From the NCBI RefSeq assembly GCF_039539345.1, contig NZ_BAABCY010000086.1, positions 115,164-179,163 of the forward strand: DNA of 64,000 nucleotides, written 5' to 3'. Made by a program: the position numbers and the translations under genes. This document shows, piece by piece, positions 44,401 through 52,996 of this stretch (positions within the stretch are counted from its first letter, which is position 1; each line of letters begins with the position of its first letter). The DNA comes from Snuella lapsa. GTDB taxonomy: Bacteria > Bacteroidota > Bacteroidia > Flavobacteriales > Flavobacteriaceae. Under the pieces are notes generated by a model. That model saw only the letters and a program-made list of their open reading frames with translations. It did not search any database and was not told the origin of the DNA.

Positions 44401-45840
44401 ATTGGAACCCGAAGACGTATACGTCCTATACTCTTAACAGCGTTAACTGACATGCTAGGGTTCTTACCAATGGCTTTGTCTACAACTTCGGGAGCCGAAG
44501 TACAACGTCCTTTGGCTACGGTAGTAATAGGAGGCCTGCTAACATCAACATTATTAACCTTGTTTATTATCCCTATTTTGTATAGATGGATTGAACAGCA
44601 AGAATATAAGCGAATGAAGTTTATAAAACCAAATGCTACTATCGCCACAATAGTACTCTTTTGTTTTGCCTATGCTTCACAAGCACAACAGCAAAAGCTT
44701 TCTATGGAAGAAGCAACTGCTATTGCTATTGAAAATTATCCATCTTTAAAAGCTTCTAGATTTAAGCTTGAAAAAGAAAAAGCGCTAAAAGCTACTGCTT
44801 GGGATTTTGGAAACACCAGTATTTTTACTTCAGGAGAAGAAATCGGCCCGGGAGAAGATGCTACTTATACCTCTATTGGCATAGGTCAGAACAACATAAA
44901 TGTCTTTGGGATAGCTCCAAAAAACAAATTAGCCAAAGCGCAAATTGATTTAGCTTCGATTAATGTTACACTAAGTATAATGGAGCTAGAGCGTAATGTG
45001 AAAACAGCTTGGACAAAGGCTTTCTCCACTAAAAAAACTTATGAATCTTATAAAGAGATCGACTCTGTGTTTTCGGGTCTAAAGAAAGCGGTTGATCTGC
45101 GATATAAAACCGAAGCCATTTCAAAACTGGAATACAATGCTACTGTTAACCAAGGACGCTTAATACAAATCCAAAAGGAACAAGCTTATGTAGAATACCA
45201 AATGGCACTTCAGGAACTAAATCAATGGTTGGCTACAGATCAAATGTTTTACGATGTAGCAACAACCAAACTCGATGCTTTTAACGATGCATCTTTAATT
45301 TCTGAACCAACATTACAAGAACATCCCTTAATAGGATACTGGCAAGTAGAATTACAAGCAGCTAAGGCTAAGTACAAAGTTGCCAATTCGCAATTTCTAC
45401 CAAAGCTCTCAGGGCAGTACGGGTTTCAGAAAATAGGAGAGCAATCAGGTTTTAACAGTTATCAAGTAGGCATTCAAATTCCTCTTATCTTTAATAAGGC
45501 AAAAGGAGAGAGCAAGGCTGCTAAATTAGATATAGACATTATAGATGAAAATAATAAGCAAAAAGAACTGCAATTAAAAAATGCTTTTAACTCCATTAGT
45601 TTACAGTTTAAACAATCCTTGCAAAATTGGTTATACTACAAGGAAGAAGGCTTAGTCATAGCAGCTGAACAACGCAATGGCACTGTCCTGTCTTATAAAG
45701 AAGGCTCTATAGATTACGTTACATTATTGCAAAACATAAAAACTGCCATAGAGCTGGAGTTAGATGCTTGGAAAGCACTTCAAAACTATTTAGAGAGCAA
45801 AATACAATTAGAATATTTTTTAGCTTCAAATGACAACTAA
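41500..45840 (+). CDS. cusA: Heavy-metal RND pump CusA/CzcA fused to a TolC-type outer-membrane channel
   Basis: 1446 residues. Residues 1 to about 1035 are a complete CusA/CzcA-type RND permease: VPIDAVPDITNNQVQI near the start, GAIDFGIIVDGAVIIVE with the TM4 proton-relay Asp residues, and the final FIIPILYRWIEQ. From residue 1039 (ATG at 44614) a second signal-peptide-like segment, MKFIKPNATIATIVLFCFAY...SQAQQQK, begins a TolC-family protein of about 400 residues (QKLSMEEATAIAIENYPSL, FLPKLSGQYGFQK, NYLESKIQLEYFLASND). Inner-membrane pump and outer channel are thus one reading frame. The adaptor gene follows immediately. Metal (Cu/Ag or Co/Zn/Cd) not determinable. Confidence 0.92.
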   Translation: MINKLIEFSINNKFVIALFTLALVIGGIYSVKQVPIDAVPDITNNQVQIITQAPNLGTEDIEQFVTYPIEVAVANLPEVTEIRSVSRFGLSVVTIVFSDDLDTYLPRQLVSEKLSEIKANIPEGFGEPFMGPISTGLGEIYQYTLEVAPEFKDQYSTTDLRTIQDWIIRRQMAMVPGVVEVNAFGGAIKQYEVTIDPNELKAINLSISDVYQALENNNQNTGGAYIEKNHQANFIRGEGLARTIEDIKDIVITNKSGIPIRIKDIGTVKFGSAIRYGALTKNGEGEAVGGMILMLKGASSNAVIASVRTRIDEIQKSLPDGVSIKPFLDRSTLISSTTKTVTNNLVEGALIVIFILVFFLGNWRGGLIVASTIPLSLLFAFILMHAFDVWANLMSLGAIDFGIIVDGAVIIVESTVFFLFQRMKKTGSISRDARDKTTYTAASKMMNTAFFGQFIILIVFLPILALEGIEGKMFIPMALTFSFAMIGAMILCLTYVPMITSVFLKIPNNKKQYWGDTIVHWLESIYEKSLKMVLKRSKIIVVSAISLFAITIFAFTKMGGEFIPQLDEGDIAFHAILKPGSSLSETIKTTTKIEKIIKDNFPEAIDVISRIGVADVPTDPMPMDISDVFIILKPISEWESATSKEDLITKIKERLEQLPGINYEFTQPIEMRFNELITGVREDIAVKLYGDNLAILAQKAEEIGKLIANVEGVADMKVEATSGQPQITIQYDRKKVAQYGLQINSLNNLIQTAFAGGVAGTIFEGEKRFDLVVRLKEELRQDLSSVKNLFVSLPNGTQIPLKEVATISYKPGPMQISRDNTNRRTYVGINVRGRDIKSLVAEIRQKIETNIDLPAGYYVRYGGAFENLERATAKLETVVPIALGLIFVLIFFALKSIKQTVMIYMAIPLATIGGVFSLLLRNMPFSISAGVGFIVLFGVAVLNGLVLISGFNELKEEGVTNINERIRIGTRRRIRPILLTALTDMLGFLPMALSTTSGAEVQRPLATVVIGGLLTSTLLTLFIIPILYRWIEQQEYKRMKFIKPNATIATIVLFCFAYASQAQQQKLSMEEATAIAIENYPSLKASRFKLEKEKALKATAWDFGNTSIFTSGEEIGPGEDATYTSIGIGQNNINVFGIAPKNKLAKAQIDLASINVTLSIMELERNVKTAWTKAFSTKKTYESYKEIDSVFSGLKKAVDLRYKTEAISKLEYNATVNQGRLIQIQKEQAYVEYQMALQELNQWLATDQMFYDVATTKLDAFNDASLISEPTLQEHPLIGYWQVELQAAKAKYKVANSQFLPKLSGQYGFQKIGEQSGFNSYQVGIQIPLIFNKAKGESKAAKLDIDIIDENNKQKELQLKNAFNSISLQFKQSLQNWLYYKEEGLVIAAEQRNGTVLSYKEGSIDYVTLLQNIKTAIELELDAWKALQNYLESKIQLEYFLASNDN

Positions 45841-45865
45841 GAAGTCCATATTAAAATCCCAACAG

Positions 45866-47071
45866 ATGAAAAAAATAAGTTTATATAGTTTAGCAATGCT
45901 AACATTAATGGTTATGTTAATAGCATGCAAAAAAGGAGATCATAAGCATGATGCCGATGGTAATCATATTGAAAACGTTGGCGAAACGTCAGACCAGCAC
46001 GAAGACCATGAAGAGTCACTAAAGCTCACTCAAGCTCAGATAGGTGCCCTAAACATCGTCATCGATACGGTTTCGATGCGTAATATGAGTGGTGAAATCC
46101 AGGTAAATGGTGAATTGGGAGTTCCTCCCCAAAATGAGGCTATAGTAACCACAACGATGGGAGCCAATATCCATAGCATAAAGGTTGTTGAAGGTGATAA
46201 GGTGATAAAAGGACAAATACTGGCTTATATAAGTCACCCTGATATTATTGCTTTACAAACCGATTATTTACAAACCAAGAACCAACTTAACTTCTTGGAG
46301 AAAGACTATTTGCGTCAAAAAAAATTATACGATGCCAACGTAGGTTCAGGACGTGATTACCAACAAGCAAAATCGGTATATCTTAGCACTCAAGGTCTTG
46401 TGAAAGGCTATGAAAGTCAATTAAAGCTTTTAGGCCTAAGCCCGAAAGCAATAGAAGCAGGCAAGATTTTGGAAACAGCTCCAGTAAAGAGTACCATTGA
46501 TGGTTTTATTGAAAAGGTTAAAATAAAAACAGGGCAATATGTGCAACCACAAACTGCATTGTTTGAGGTTGTTAATCCTGAGCACATTCATTTAGACCTA
46601 ATGGTGTTTGAAAAAGATATTAGTAAAGTTAAAAACGAACAATTAGTAAGGTTCAAGGTAGAAGCATTGGGAGACAAGGAAATGACCGCTAAAATTTATG
46701 CCATTGGAAAGTCGTTTGAAGCAGGACCAAAAGCACTACACATTCATGCTGAAATAGAAAACAAGGACAAAAATTTAATTCCAGGTATGTATGTTAATGC
46801 ACAAATTCTTACCGAAGCCAAATTGGAACAAGCTTTGCCTGATAAAGCCATATTTCAGGAAGGCGACAAACACTATGTGTTTATTGCTAGAAAGGATAGG
46901 AATGAAGGATGGCTCTTTAGTCCTCAAGAAGTCATATTAAATTACTCAAGCAGTGGATATACAGCATTTAGCTTTAAAGATCCTATTCCTAATAATACCT
47001 TGGTAGCCCAAAACGGTGCTTATTATTTAATGGCAGAAATGAAGAAAAGTGAGGCCGAACACTCACATTAA
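45866..47071 (+). CDS. cusB: RND efflux periplasmic adaptor (CusB/CzcB-like lipoprotein)
   Basis: 401 residues from the ATG at 45866 (MKKISLYSLAML); the frame opens earlier at 45830 but then lacks a proper signal. A lipobox (VMLIACKKGD) precedes a His-rich stretch (DHKHDADGNHIEN, DQHEDHEE). Then come adaptor features: barrel-sandwich GANIHSIKVVEGDKVIKGQILAYISHPDI, an alpha-helical hairpin (YLQTKNQLNFLEKDYLRQKKL) and TAPVKSTIDGFIEKVKIKTGQYV. Connects the CusA part with the channel. Ends MAEMKKSEAEHSH. Confidence 0.92.
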   Translation: MKKISLYSLAMLTLMVMLIACKKGDHKHDADGNHIENVGETSDQHEDHEESLKLTQAQIGALNIVIDTVSMRNMSGEIQVNGELGVPPQNEAIVTTTMGANIHSIKVVEGDKVIKGQILAYISHPDIIALQTDYLQTKNQLNFLEKDYLRQKKLYDANVGSGRDYQQAKSVYLSTQGLVKGYESQLKLLGLSPKAIEAGKILETAPVKSTIDGFIEKVKIKTGQYVQPQTALFEVVNPEHIHLDLMVFEKDISKVKNEQLVRFKVEALGDKEMTAKIYAIGKSFEAGPKALHIHAEIENKDKNLIPGMYVNAQILTEAKLEQALPDKAIFQEGDKHYVFIARKDRNEGWLFSPQEVILNYSSSGYTAFSFKDPIPNNTLVAQNGAYYLMAEMKKSEAEHSH

Positions 47072-47087
47072 ATTCTCAATTAATAAA

Positions 47088-47119
47088 GAAGCCCTTTTGA
47101 ACACAAACAAAAGGGCTTC
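47088..47119 (+). terminator. Hairpin after the efflux operon
   Basis: GAAGCCCTTTTG (47088-47099) pairs perfectly with CAAAAGGGCTTC (47108-47119). Only a weak T-tract follows, but the position 16 bp after the stop fits a terminator. Confidence 0.65.
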
Positions 47120-47292
47120 CCTTATGTGTTTACTTTAATTGTTTTTCTAATTTTAGGCAGTTAAAATAATCATTCCACTGGGTGTTTAATGCGTATTTCA
47201 ACCATGTTGGTTTCATTTTATTCTTTTCTGATTAAAATTAATTTCATCAACATTTTTTTGAAAAACATTCGTTATAAACGCCTCAAAGGTGT

Positions 47293-47300
47293 TATTTTTG
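47293..47300 (+). promoter_or_regulatory. -7 box (TATTTTTG) that fixes the helicase start
   Basis: Exact TAnnTTTG match. Transcription would begin near 47306, so the in-frame GTG at 47289 cannot be the start; ATG 47313 or 47322 must be used, with a leader of only about 7-16 nt. Confidence 0.6.
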
Positions 47301-47321
47301 CACGCTACAAAAATGTGTTGC

Positions 47322-48875
47322 ATGCCTATATCAAAGACAGAATTAGAAGAGAGAAAAACTGGTAAAGATTTATATAGTTATCAAAAAGGAGCTATTAGTA
47401 AAATTTTTAAAAGTTTTGAAGAGTCGCCAGATGACTATCATTTATTGTACCAGTTACCAACAGGAGGAGGGAAAACGGTTATCTTTTCTGAGATTGTAAG
47501 ACAATATTTAAAACACCATAAAAAGAAGGTGCTCATCATGACGCACCGCATTGAACTTTGTAAGCAAACATCTAATATGCTTACTGAGTTTAGCGTAGTA
47601 AATAAAGTTATTGACAGCAAAGCAGATTTAAGCGATCAAGCTAATTACAGCTGTTTTGTAGCTATGGTCGAAACCTTAAACAACAGGCTTAATGATGATA
47701 AATTAGATATTTCGGATGTAGGCTTGGTAATTATTGATGAGGCTCATTACAATTCATTTACAAAATTATTCAAATTTTTTAGCCAATCATTTATTTTAGG
47801 TGTTACGGCAACACCTTTAAGTTCTAGCATGGAGTTGCCAATGACCGATAATTATGATGAGCTGATTGTTGGTGAAAGTATTGAATCCCTAATTCAAAAT
47901 GGCTTCTTAGCTCGAGCTGAAATGTTTTCGTACAATGTAGGACTTACATCCCTTGTTGTAGGAGCCAACGGGGATTATACGGTTAAATCTTCAGAAGATC
48001 TATATACCGATAGCGATATGCTTAGTAAATTATTGCTTGCCTACGAAGAGCGAAGTAAAGGTAAGAAAACGTTAATTTTCAACAATGGGATTAACACTTC
48101 ACTGCATGTTTACGACACTTTTAGAAGAGCTGGATACCCAGTTGCTCATTTAGATAATACAAATACAAAGAAAGAACGTGCTCAAATACTAAAATGGTTT
48201 AGAAAAACCCCGGACGCTATACTTACTTCGGTAAGTATATTAACTACCGGATTTGATGAACCCACTGTGGAAAGCATCATTTTAAACCGCGCAACTAAGT
48301 CTTTAACCCTCTATTACCAAATGATTGGTCGCGGATCCCGCGTATTAAAAAATAAAAACACCTTTTCTGTTATAGATTTAGGTAATAACTTCCACCGTTT
48401 TGGGCCTTGGGGAGAAGATTTGGACTGGCAACGCATTTTTAGATCCCCTAATTATTACTTAGATTCTTTACTGAGCGACGAGGATATAGAGAGTAATTTT
48501 AGATATGAAATGCCTGAAGAAGTACGAAGTGAATTTGCTAATTCCAAAGAGGTTTATTTCGATATCCAAAAAACCTATGTAAACTCCATTAGAAATGGGG
48601 AGTCTTCTAAAGTTGTTTTAGAACGATCTATAGAACAACATGCCAAGATATGTATTGAAAACAGTGAGGATGTTTACGACGCCTTACTATTAGCCAAACT
48701 ATTAGGTGACGATATCGATTACAGGATAAAGCGATATACCAAGTGTATTAGTAAAAGCACCTTTAACTTTGTAGAATGGCTTAAGGGAGATTATCGAAAA
48801 AAATTAAATAGTTATTTACGTTCAAATTTTGAAGAGGTTTTTGAAGAAGTACACGGCTATGCCCCTAAAGAATAA
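47322..48875 (+). CDS. DEAD/DEAH-box superfamily 2 helicase
   Basis: 517 residues from the ATG at 47322 (MPISKTELEERKTGKDLYSYQKGAI); ATG 47313 is also possible. SF2 motifs: Q-like YSYQKGAI, motif I PTGGGKT, Ia THRIELCKQT, II IIDEAHYN (DEAH), III VTATPLSS, V SILTTGFDEPTVE, VI YYQMIGRGSR. It resembles RecQ/restriction-type stand-alone helicases of Bacteroidota, about 515 aa, whose DNA or RNA substrate is unknown. Single gene with its own promoter. Confidence 0.9.
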   Translation: MPISKTELEERKTGKDLYSYQKGAISKIFKSFEESPDDYHLLYQLPTGGGKTVIFSEIVRQYLKHHKKKVLIMTHRIELCKQTSNMLTEFSVVNKVIDSKADLSDQANYSCFVAMVETLNNRLNDDKLDISDVGLVIIDEAHYNSFTKLFKFFSQSFILGVTATPLSSSMELPMTDNYDELIVGESIESLIQNGFLARAEMFSYNVGLTSLVVGANGDYTVKSSEDLYTDSDMLSKLLLAYEERSKGKKTLIFNNGINTSLHVYDTFRRAGYPVAHLDNTNTKKERAQILKWFRKTPDAILTSVSILTTGFDEPTVESIILNRATKSLTLYYQMIGRGSRVLKNKNTFSVIDLGNNFHRFGPWGEDLDWQRIFRSPNYYLDSLLSDEDIESNFRYEMPEEVRSEFANSKEVYFDIQKTYVNSIRNGESSKVVLERSIEQHAKICIENSEDVYDALLLAKLLGDDIDYRIKRYTKCISKSTFNFVEWLKGDYRKKLNSYLRSNFEEVFEEVHGYAPKE

Positions 48876-49048
48876 TAACTGATTTTTATTTTACCGCTAT
48901 TTGGCAATAAGCTACAAAATAAGGCGTATCTTTACATTTTGTTAAAGTGTTGTGTGCCAATATTGTTTTATTTAATGGTGTAAAAGTGCATTCCTTATAG
49001 ATGAGGCATATTTAATAATCTTTAGCAACGCCTTAAACATTCTCTAAA

Positions 49049-49113
49049 ATAGGAGAATTGGATGTCCAAGGTAGACCATTTATTTTAAACAACTAACAAC
49101 AACCTTCTCCTAT
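49049..49113 (+). promoter_or_regulatory. Inverted repeat in the leader of the cold-shock-domain gene
   Basis: ATAGGAGAA (49049-49057) and TTCTCCTAT (49105-49113) form a perfect 9-bp stem enclosing 47 nt and ending 5 nt before the ATG at 49119. Folding could hide the start region in the RNA. Confidence 0.5.
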
Positions 49114-49118
49114 ATACT

Positions 49119-49574
49119 ATGGCAAAATCTCAAGTAACATTTAACAAAATTGAAAAAGAAAAAAAGCGCTTAAAAAAACGCGAAGAAAAGCAAAGGAAAA
49201 AAGAAGCTCGTAAAGCAGAAGCAAAGGCTACGGGCCAAAAAGGTATTCAATTTGCTTATGTTGACCATAACGGAAATTTAACCGATACGCCTCCAGACCC
49301 CAACATGAAAGTAAAAGTAGAAGCTGAAAAAATAGAATTAGGCATTCCCAAAAAGGAAGATAGAGAGGAAGTAGATCCTGTCGACAAACAAGGAAAAGTT
49401 TCCTTTTTTGATCATTCCAAAGGCTTTGGTTTTATTATTGACAGCATAAACCAAGAAAAATATTTTGTACACGTTAGTGGTCTATTAGAGCCTGTAGAAG
49501 AAAATGATACTGTTACTTACGAATTAGAACGTGGACAAAAAGGCATGAATGCTGTACGAGTTAAAAAACTCTAG
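49119..49574 (+). CDS. Cold-shock domain protein with basic N-terminal extension
   Basis: 151 residues. The first 40 residues are a very basic helix (KEKKRLKKREEKQRKKEARKAEAKA), likely RNA-binding. Residues about 87-151 form a cold-shock domain: GKVSFFDHSKGFGFIIDS (RNP1-like KGFGFI), KYFVHVSGL (RNP2-like FVHV), VTYELERGQKGMNAVRV. Longer than classical CspA (about 70 aa). Probably binds RNA or modulates translation. Its leader carries a 9-bp inverted repeat. Confidence 0.9.
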   Translation: MAKSQVTFNKIEKEKKRLKKREEKQRKKEARKAEAKATGQKGIQFAYVDHNGNLTDTPPDPNMKVKVEAEKIELGIPKKEDREEVDPVDKQGKVSFFDHSKGFGFIIDSINQEKYFVHVSGLLEPVEENDTVTYELERGQKGMNAVRVKKL

Positions 49575-49635
49575 TTTATTCTTTACAGGTACAATTACTC
49601 ACACTTTTGCGATTACTCTATTATAAATAATTAGT

Positions 49636-50550
49636 ATGGGTCTTTCGAGAAAAACAATCCTCATAATATTAGCCTTTTTTGCCATTTACGTTATTTGGGG
49701 ATCAACTTACCTTTTAAATAAAATTGCGGTTACAGAAATAGCACCATTGTATTTGTCTGGCATCCGATTTATTGTCGCAGGTAGTATTATTTTTATCATA
49801 GCCAAATTCATGAAACTTAATCTCAGTGTATCCCGAGAGCAATTGATAAATTCTTGCATTGCCGGTATGTTGTTTCTCGGAATAGGTAATGGTCTGTTTG
49901 TATGGGCTCTAAGATACGTAGATAGTGGTTTTGCTGCATTAGAAGCTTCCACACAGCCTATCATGATTTTGGTTCTTATGCGTTTGTTTGATGGAAAAAA
50001 AATAAAAACACGCTCTATCATTGGTGTTCTGTGTGGTATTTTAGGGATTTACTTGTTAGTTAGCCAAAGAGGTTTTACAAGTAACGAGAACAGTATTATT
50101 GGTATTTGCATGATCTTTATATGTGTTATTAGTTGGAGCTGTGCCAGTATATTTGTCTCTAAAGCTACTTTACCTAAGAACTTTTTTATTAATGCAGGCT
50201 ATCAAATGATTACTGGTGGCATAATACTGTTTATTAGTAGCATGGTGGTAGGCGAGCAATGGCTTTCGCCTGTAGTATGGAGCCAACCAACCTTAATTTC
50301 CATGGTGTTATTGATAATTTTTGGAAGCATTGTCGCCTTTACCGCTTTTAATTATTTACTAAGAAATGTCTCTCCCGAAAAGGTTTCGACAAATGCCTAT
50401 GTGAATCCTATAATTGCATTACTCTTGGGGTGGTCTATTTTAGACGAGCATATTAGCCTTCAATCAATAATTGCTGCCATTGTTTTGCTTACTGGTGTAT
50501 ATTTCATCAATTCAAAACGCATTGTGAGACCAAGAATTAGTGGACGTTAA
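49636..50550 (+). CDS. DMT superfamily permease (EamA)
   Basis: 304 residues with about ten hydrophobic helices in two EamA repeats: FFAIYVIWGSTYLLNKIAV with the G-S-T/Y region of repeat 1 and a second repeat starting IFICVISWSCASIFVSKATL; FNYLLRNVSPEKVSTNAYVNPIIALLLGWSILDE near the end is characteristic of EamA (RhaT/YdcZ-like) drug/metabolite transporters. Substrate unknown. Its last 11 bp overlap the next permease gene. Confidence 0.88.
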   Translation: MGLSRKTILIILAFFAIYVIWGSTYLLNKIAVTEIAPLYLSGIRFIVAGSIIFIIAKFMKLNLSVSREQLINSCIAGMLFLGIGNGLFVWALRYVDSGFAALEASTQPIMILVLMRLFDGKKIKTRSIIGVLCGILGIYLLVSQRGFTSNENSIIGICMIFICVISWSCASIFVSKATLPKNFFINAGYQMITGGIILFISSMVVGEQWLSPVVWSQPTLISMVLLIIFGSIVAFTAFNYLLRNVSPEKVSTNAYVNPIIALLLGWSILDEHISLQSIIAAIVLLTGVYFINSKRIVRPRISGR

Positions 50551-51385
50551 AACTGCCATAAAATACATGCTTATTAGCACTTTGGCTTTTGCTTGTATGA
50601 ATAGTATAGTAAAGCAATTGATCCACATTAGCGCTTATCAAATAGTTTTTTTCAGGTCTACAAGCTCATTAATTTTCACCTTTGGTTTTCTTTTAAAACA
50701 TAAAATTCCAATACTGGGAAAAAACAAGAAACTATTGGTAGTTAGGGGGATAGTTGGCGTGACTTCTATGACTTTCTTTTTTTCGTCCGTAAAATATCTG
50801 CCTATTGGTACCGCAGTCTCACTACGCTATATGGCTCCTATATTTGCCGCAGTATTTGCCATATTTTTATTGAAAGAACGTGTAAAAAAGTTACAATGGA
50901 TCTTTTTTTCCATGGCATTTGCTGGCGTGATAATCATAAAGGGACTGGATACACAAATAAATAGCTATGGGTTGCTTCTTGCTTTTATTTCTGCTTTGTT
51001 TAGCGGGCTGGTATATGTAGTAATAAGCAAGATAGGTAAAGGAGACCATCCTCTGGTTATCGTTAACTACTTTATGGTCATTGCTGCTTTAGTAGGGGGT
51101 AGTTTATCTATTGCTGATTGGACTACCCCCATTGGAATTGAATGGCTTTTCTTATTTAGTCTTGGTGTGTTTGGCTTTTTAGGACAAATTTACATGACCA
51201 AAGCATTTCAGATAGCATCAAATACACAAGTCGCACCATTAAAATATCTTGAAGTTATTTTTACAGTACTATTGGGTATTTCATTGTTTGGTGAAATCTA
51301 TACTTTTTGGAGCCTGATAGGTATAGGAATGATTATAACTGGTTTGATTTTAAATGTAATTTACAAAGCAAAACAAAGCAATTAG
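50540..51385 (+). CDS. DMT superfamily permease (EamA), GTG start
   Basis: 281 residues starting at the GTG at 50540 (MDVKTAIKYMLISTLAFACMNSIVKQL). Ten hydrophobic helices in two EamA repeats: FFRSTSSLIFTFGFLL, MAPIFAAVFAIFLLKERVKK and LKYLEVIFTVLLGISLFGEIYTFWSLIGIGMIITGL. Starts inside the previous permease gene (11-bp overlap), so the two are co-translated; they may form a heterodimeric transporter or be separate exporters. Its 3' end overlaps the convergent lipoprotein gene by 4 bp. Confidence 0.85.
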   Translation: MDVKTAIKYMLISTLAFACMNSIVKQLIHISAYQIVFFRSTSSLIFTFGFLLKHKIPILGKNKKLLVVRGIVGVTSMTFFFSSVKYLPIGTAVSLRYMAPIFAAVFAIFLLKERVKKLQWIFFSMAFAGVIIIKGLDTQINSYGLLLAFISALFSGLVYVVISKIGKGDHPLVIVNYFMVIAALVGGSLSIADWTTPIGIEWLFLFSLGVFGFLGQIYMTKAFQIASNTQVAPLKYLEVIFTVLLGISLFGEIYTFWSLIGIGMIITGLILNVIYKAKQSN

Positions 51386-52113
51386 TCTACTTTAATGAGT
51401 TTTGAATTGATCGATAAATCGTTATCCAATATTGTTGCATTTCCCTTATAATATAGAATACAATCGACCATTGCTTCAATCGAAATTGAACTGTTCACCG
51501 TAATATTCGCCATACAATCGGCAAACATTTTTAATTTTAAGTGCTCAACCTGTAAATTATAATTTAGAAGCTTTGTATTTGCCACAAGATCGGCCTCTAA
51601 AATATTTACGTTACCCAAAAGGTCGACTGTACTATCACTGGAAGCATCTATCTGTAAAGTATTATTAATTGCCAATTCACCTAAAAACAGGCAATCTCCC
51701 AACAATTTAATTTTAGCATTATCGGTAACTAAGGGACTTTGCAAATAAATATTAGAACTACCCACAGCTTTAAAATCAGTTAAAGCTTTAGTTGTAATAT
51801 ATATGTTTAAGGTACTATTGTCGTCTACGAAAATATTGTTTTGCACACGAATGTTTAGCTTATCATTTTCTACCACAGTAGTAATGTACTTGTGCAAATT
51901 ACTATTGGCTTCTATGTCTATGGAAGTTTCAGTTTGTGAAAACTTTACATAAACATTAAAATTACCATTGACCTCCAAATGTGAAAAATCGGAAACATTT
52001 AAGCTCTTGGTCGTTATAACGTCACTACCCTGTACGTTTACGGTATCTATGCTACATGCATTGACTATAAGTGTCAAGAAACATAGCATGATGTATTTAC
52101 TGTTCGATGTCAT
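51382..52113 (-). CDS. Head GIN-domain (DUF2807-like) lipoprotein
   Basis: 243 residues. Lipobox LTLIVNAC near residue 20, then a beta-helix-like DUF2807 domain: LEVNGNFNVYVKFSQTETSIDIEANSNLHKYI, VENDKLNIRVQNN, repeated short strands (IKLLGDCLFLGELAINNTLQIDASSDSTVDLLGNVNI). Outer-surface or periplasmic. Last gene of a minus-strand set containing an ECF sigma factor. Convergent 4-bp overlap with the DMT permease gene. Confidence 0.8.
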   Translation of the reverse strand: MTSNSKYIMLCFLTLIVNACSIDTVNVQGSDVITTKSLNVSDFSHLEVNGNFNVYVKFSQTETSIDIEANSNLHKYITTVVENDKLNIRVQNNIFVDDNSTLNIYITTKALTDFKAVGSSNIYLQSPLVTDNAKIKLLGDCLFLGELAINNTLQIDASSDSTVDLLGNVNILEADLVANTKLLNYNLQVEHLKLKMFADCMANITVNSSISIEAMVDCILYYKGNATILDNDLSINSKLIKVD

Positions 52114-52141
52114 TTTGATTGAATTTGATGTGTGATTATAT

Positions 52142-52297
52142 TTATTGATTCATACATTCAGAAAGCTTAAAAACGGGAATCCATTGAAAGTTAATAGGGC
52201 TCCACTCGTTTGCTGTACCATCAATGTTTATGGATACTTGATTGTTCTTTGTAAACACGTAATGGGTTTTAATTTTGTTTGATTTGTTGTTTTTCAT
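52142..52297 (-). CDS. Small protein of 51 aa between envelope genes
   Basis: Starts MKNNKSNKIKTHYVFT and ends LSECMNQ. Polar, no signal or membrane segment, with a VSINIDGTANEWSPINFQWIPVFKL core. It lies between the GIN lipoprotein (28 bp away) and barrel protein genes (42 bp away) on the same strand, with regular spacing that favours a real gene. Function unknown. Confidence 0.5.
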   Translation of the reverse strand: MKNNKSNKIKTHYVFTKNNQVSINIDGTANEWSPINFQWIPVFKLSECMNQ

Positions 52298-52339
52298 ACG
52301 TTTAAATTTTAATGATTTACCTAACTTGCTATGCTTATT

Positions 52340-52996
52340 TCATAAATTTTTATTTTGTTTATATCTATTACGTCCCATATTGAAAACGCCCACTTTTAAA
52401 CCAATTCCTGTTGTAAATCCATTAACCCTGGTAACTGCATGCTCGGGCAAAAAATTCACCCTACTGGTAAATCTGTGTTTTACACCGGCTTCAAGCTGAA
52501 TATATCTGGAAATGTTATATAAAAGGCTTATTCCTGGTTCTATAGCAAAAACGGCCTTCCAGTCGGTATCATCAACATAGGTATTATTGAAATTTTCTCT
52601 TAACAATCCAATCGCACCGCCTCCTACAAGTAATGGAAATGACAGGTTAAGCTTAGATTTTCCAAACAAAATAGGTTCAAGGTGAAGCCCTCCATAAACA
52701 CCTACCAAATCCCTATCATTTTCAGATAATCCTTGAGTGTTCTGATCGGAATAAAAGCTAACAGCCTCGAATCCAACTTCAAACTGTTGGTTGGCTACGT
52801 AAGCTATTTTAAAGTCAAGTGTATAGGTGTCGGCCTTTTTAATTGTCCCGTAGCCCAAACCTATTCCAAGGTAAACACCATGAACGGTATTTTTACGGTC
52901 ATTAAATTCAATATAATCACTATTTTGTTCTTGTGCATATAAACAGCCATAACAGCAAATAAGTAGCATGGTTACTTTGGTGGTAATGTGTTTCAT
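52340..52996 (-). CDS. Outer-membrane beta-barrel-like protein
   Basis: 218 residues from the ATG at 52996 (MKHITTKVTMLLICCYGCLYAQ), which begins directly with a signal peptide; a longer frame to 53035 lacks conserved features. The mature part has amphipathic strands (HGVYLGIGLGYGTIKKADTYTLDFKIAYVANQQFEVGFEAV, ISRYIQLEAGVKHRFTS) typical of small porin-like barrels. Part of the sigma-factor-linked envelope cluster. Confidence 0.75.
   Translation of the reverse strand: MKHITTKVTMLLICCYGCLYAQEQNSDYIEFNDRKNTVHGVYLGIGLGYGTIKKADTYTLDFKIAYVANQQFEVGFEAVSFYSDQNTQGLSENDRDLVGVYGGLHLEPILFGKSKLNLSFPLLVGGGAIGLLRENFNNTYVDDTDWKAVFAIEPGISLLYNISRYIQLEAGVKHRFTSRVNFLPEHAVTRVNGFTTGIGLKVGVFNMGRNRYKQNKNL

Noticed and set aside
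41922..44648. Numerous antisense ORFs inside the RND gene
   Set aside because: Shadows of a long membrane-protein frame; their hydrophobicity mirrors the sense strand.
47130..47216. 28-codon minus-strand ORF starting MKPTWLKYALNTQWN
   Set aside because: Too short to support without conservation data; no promoter box or terminator of its own.
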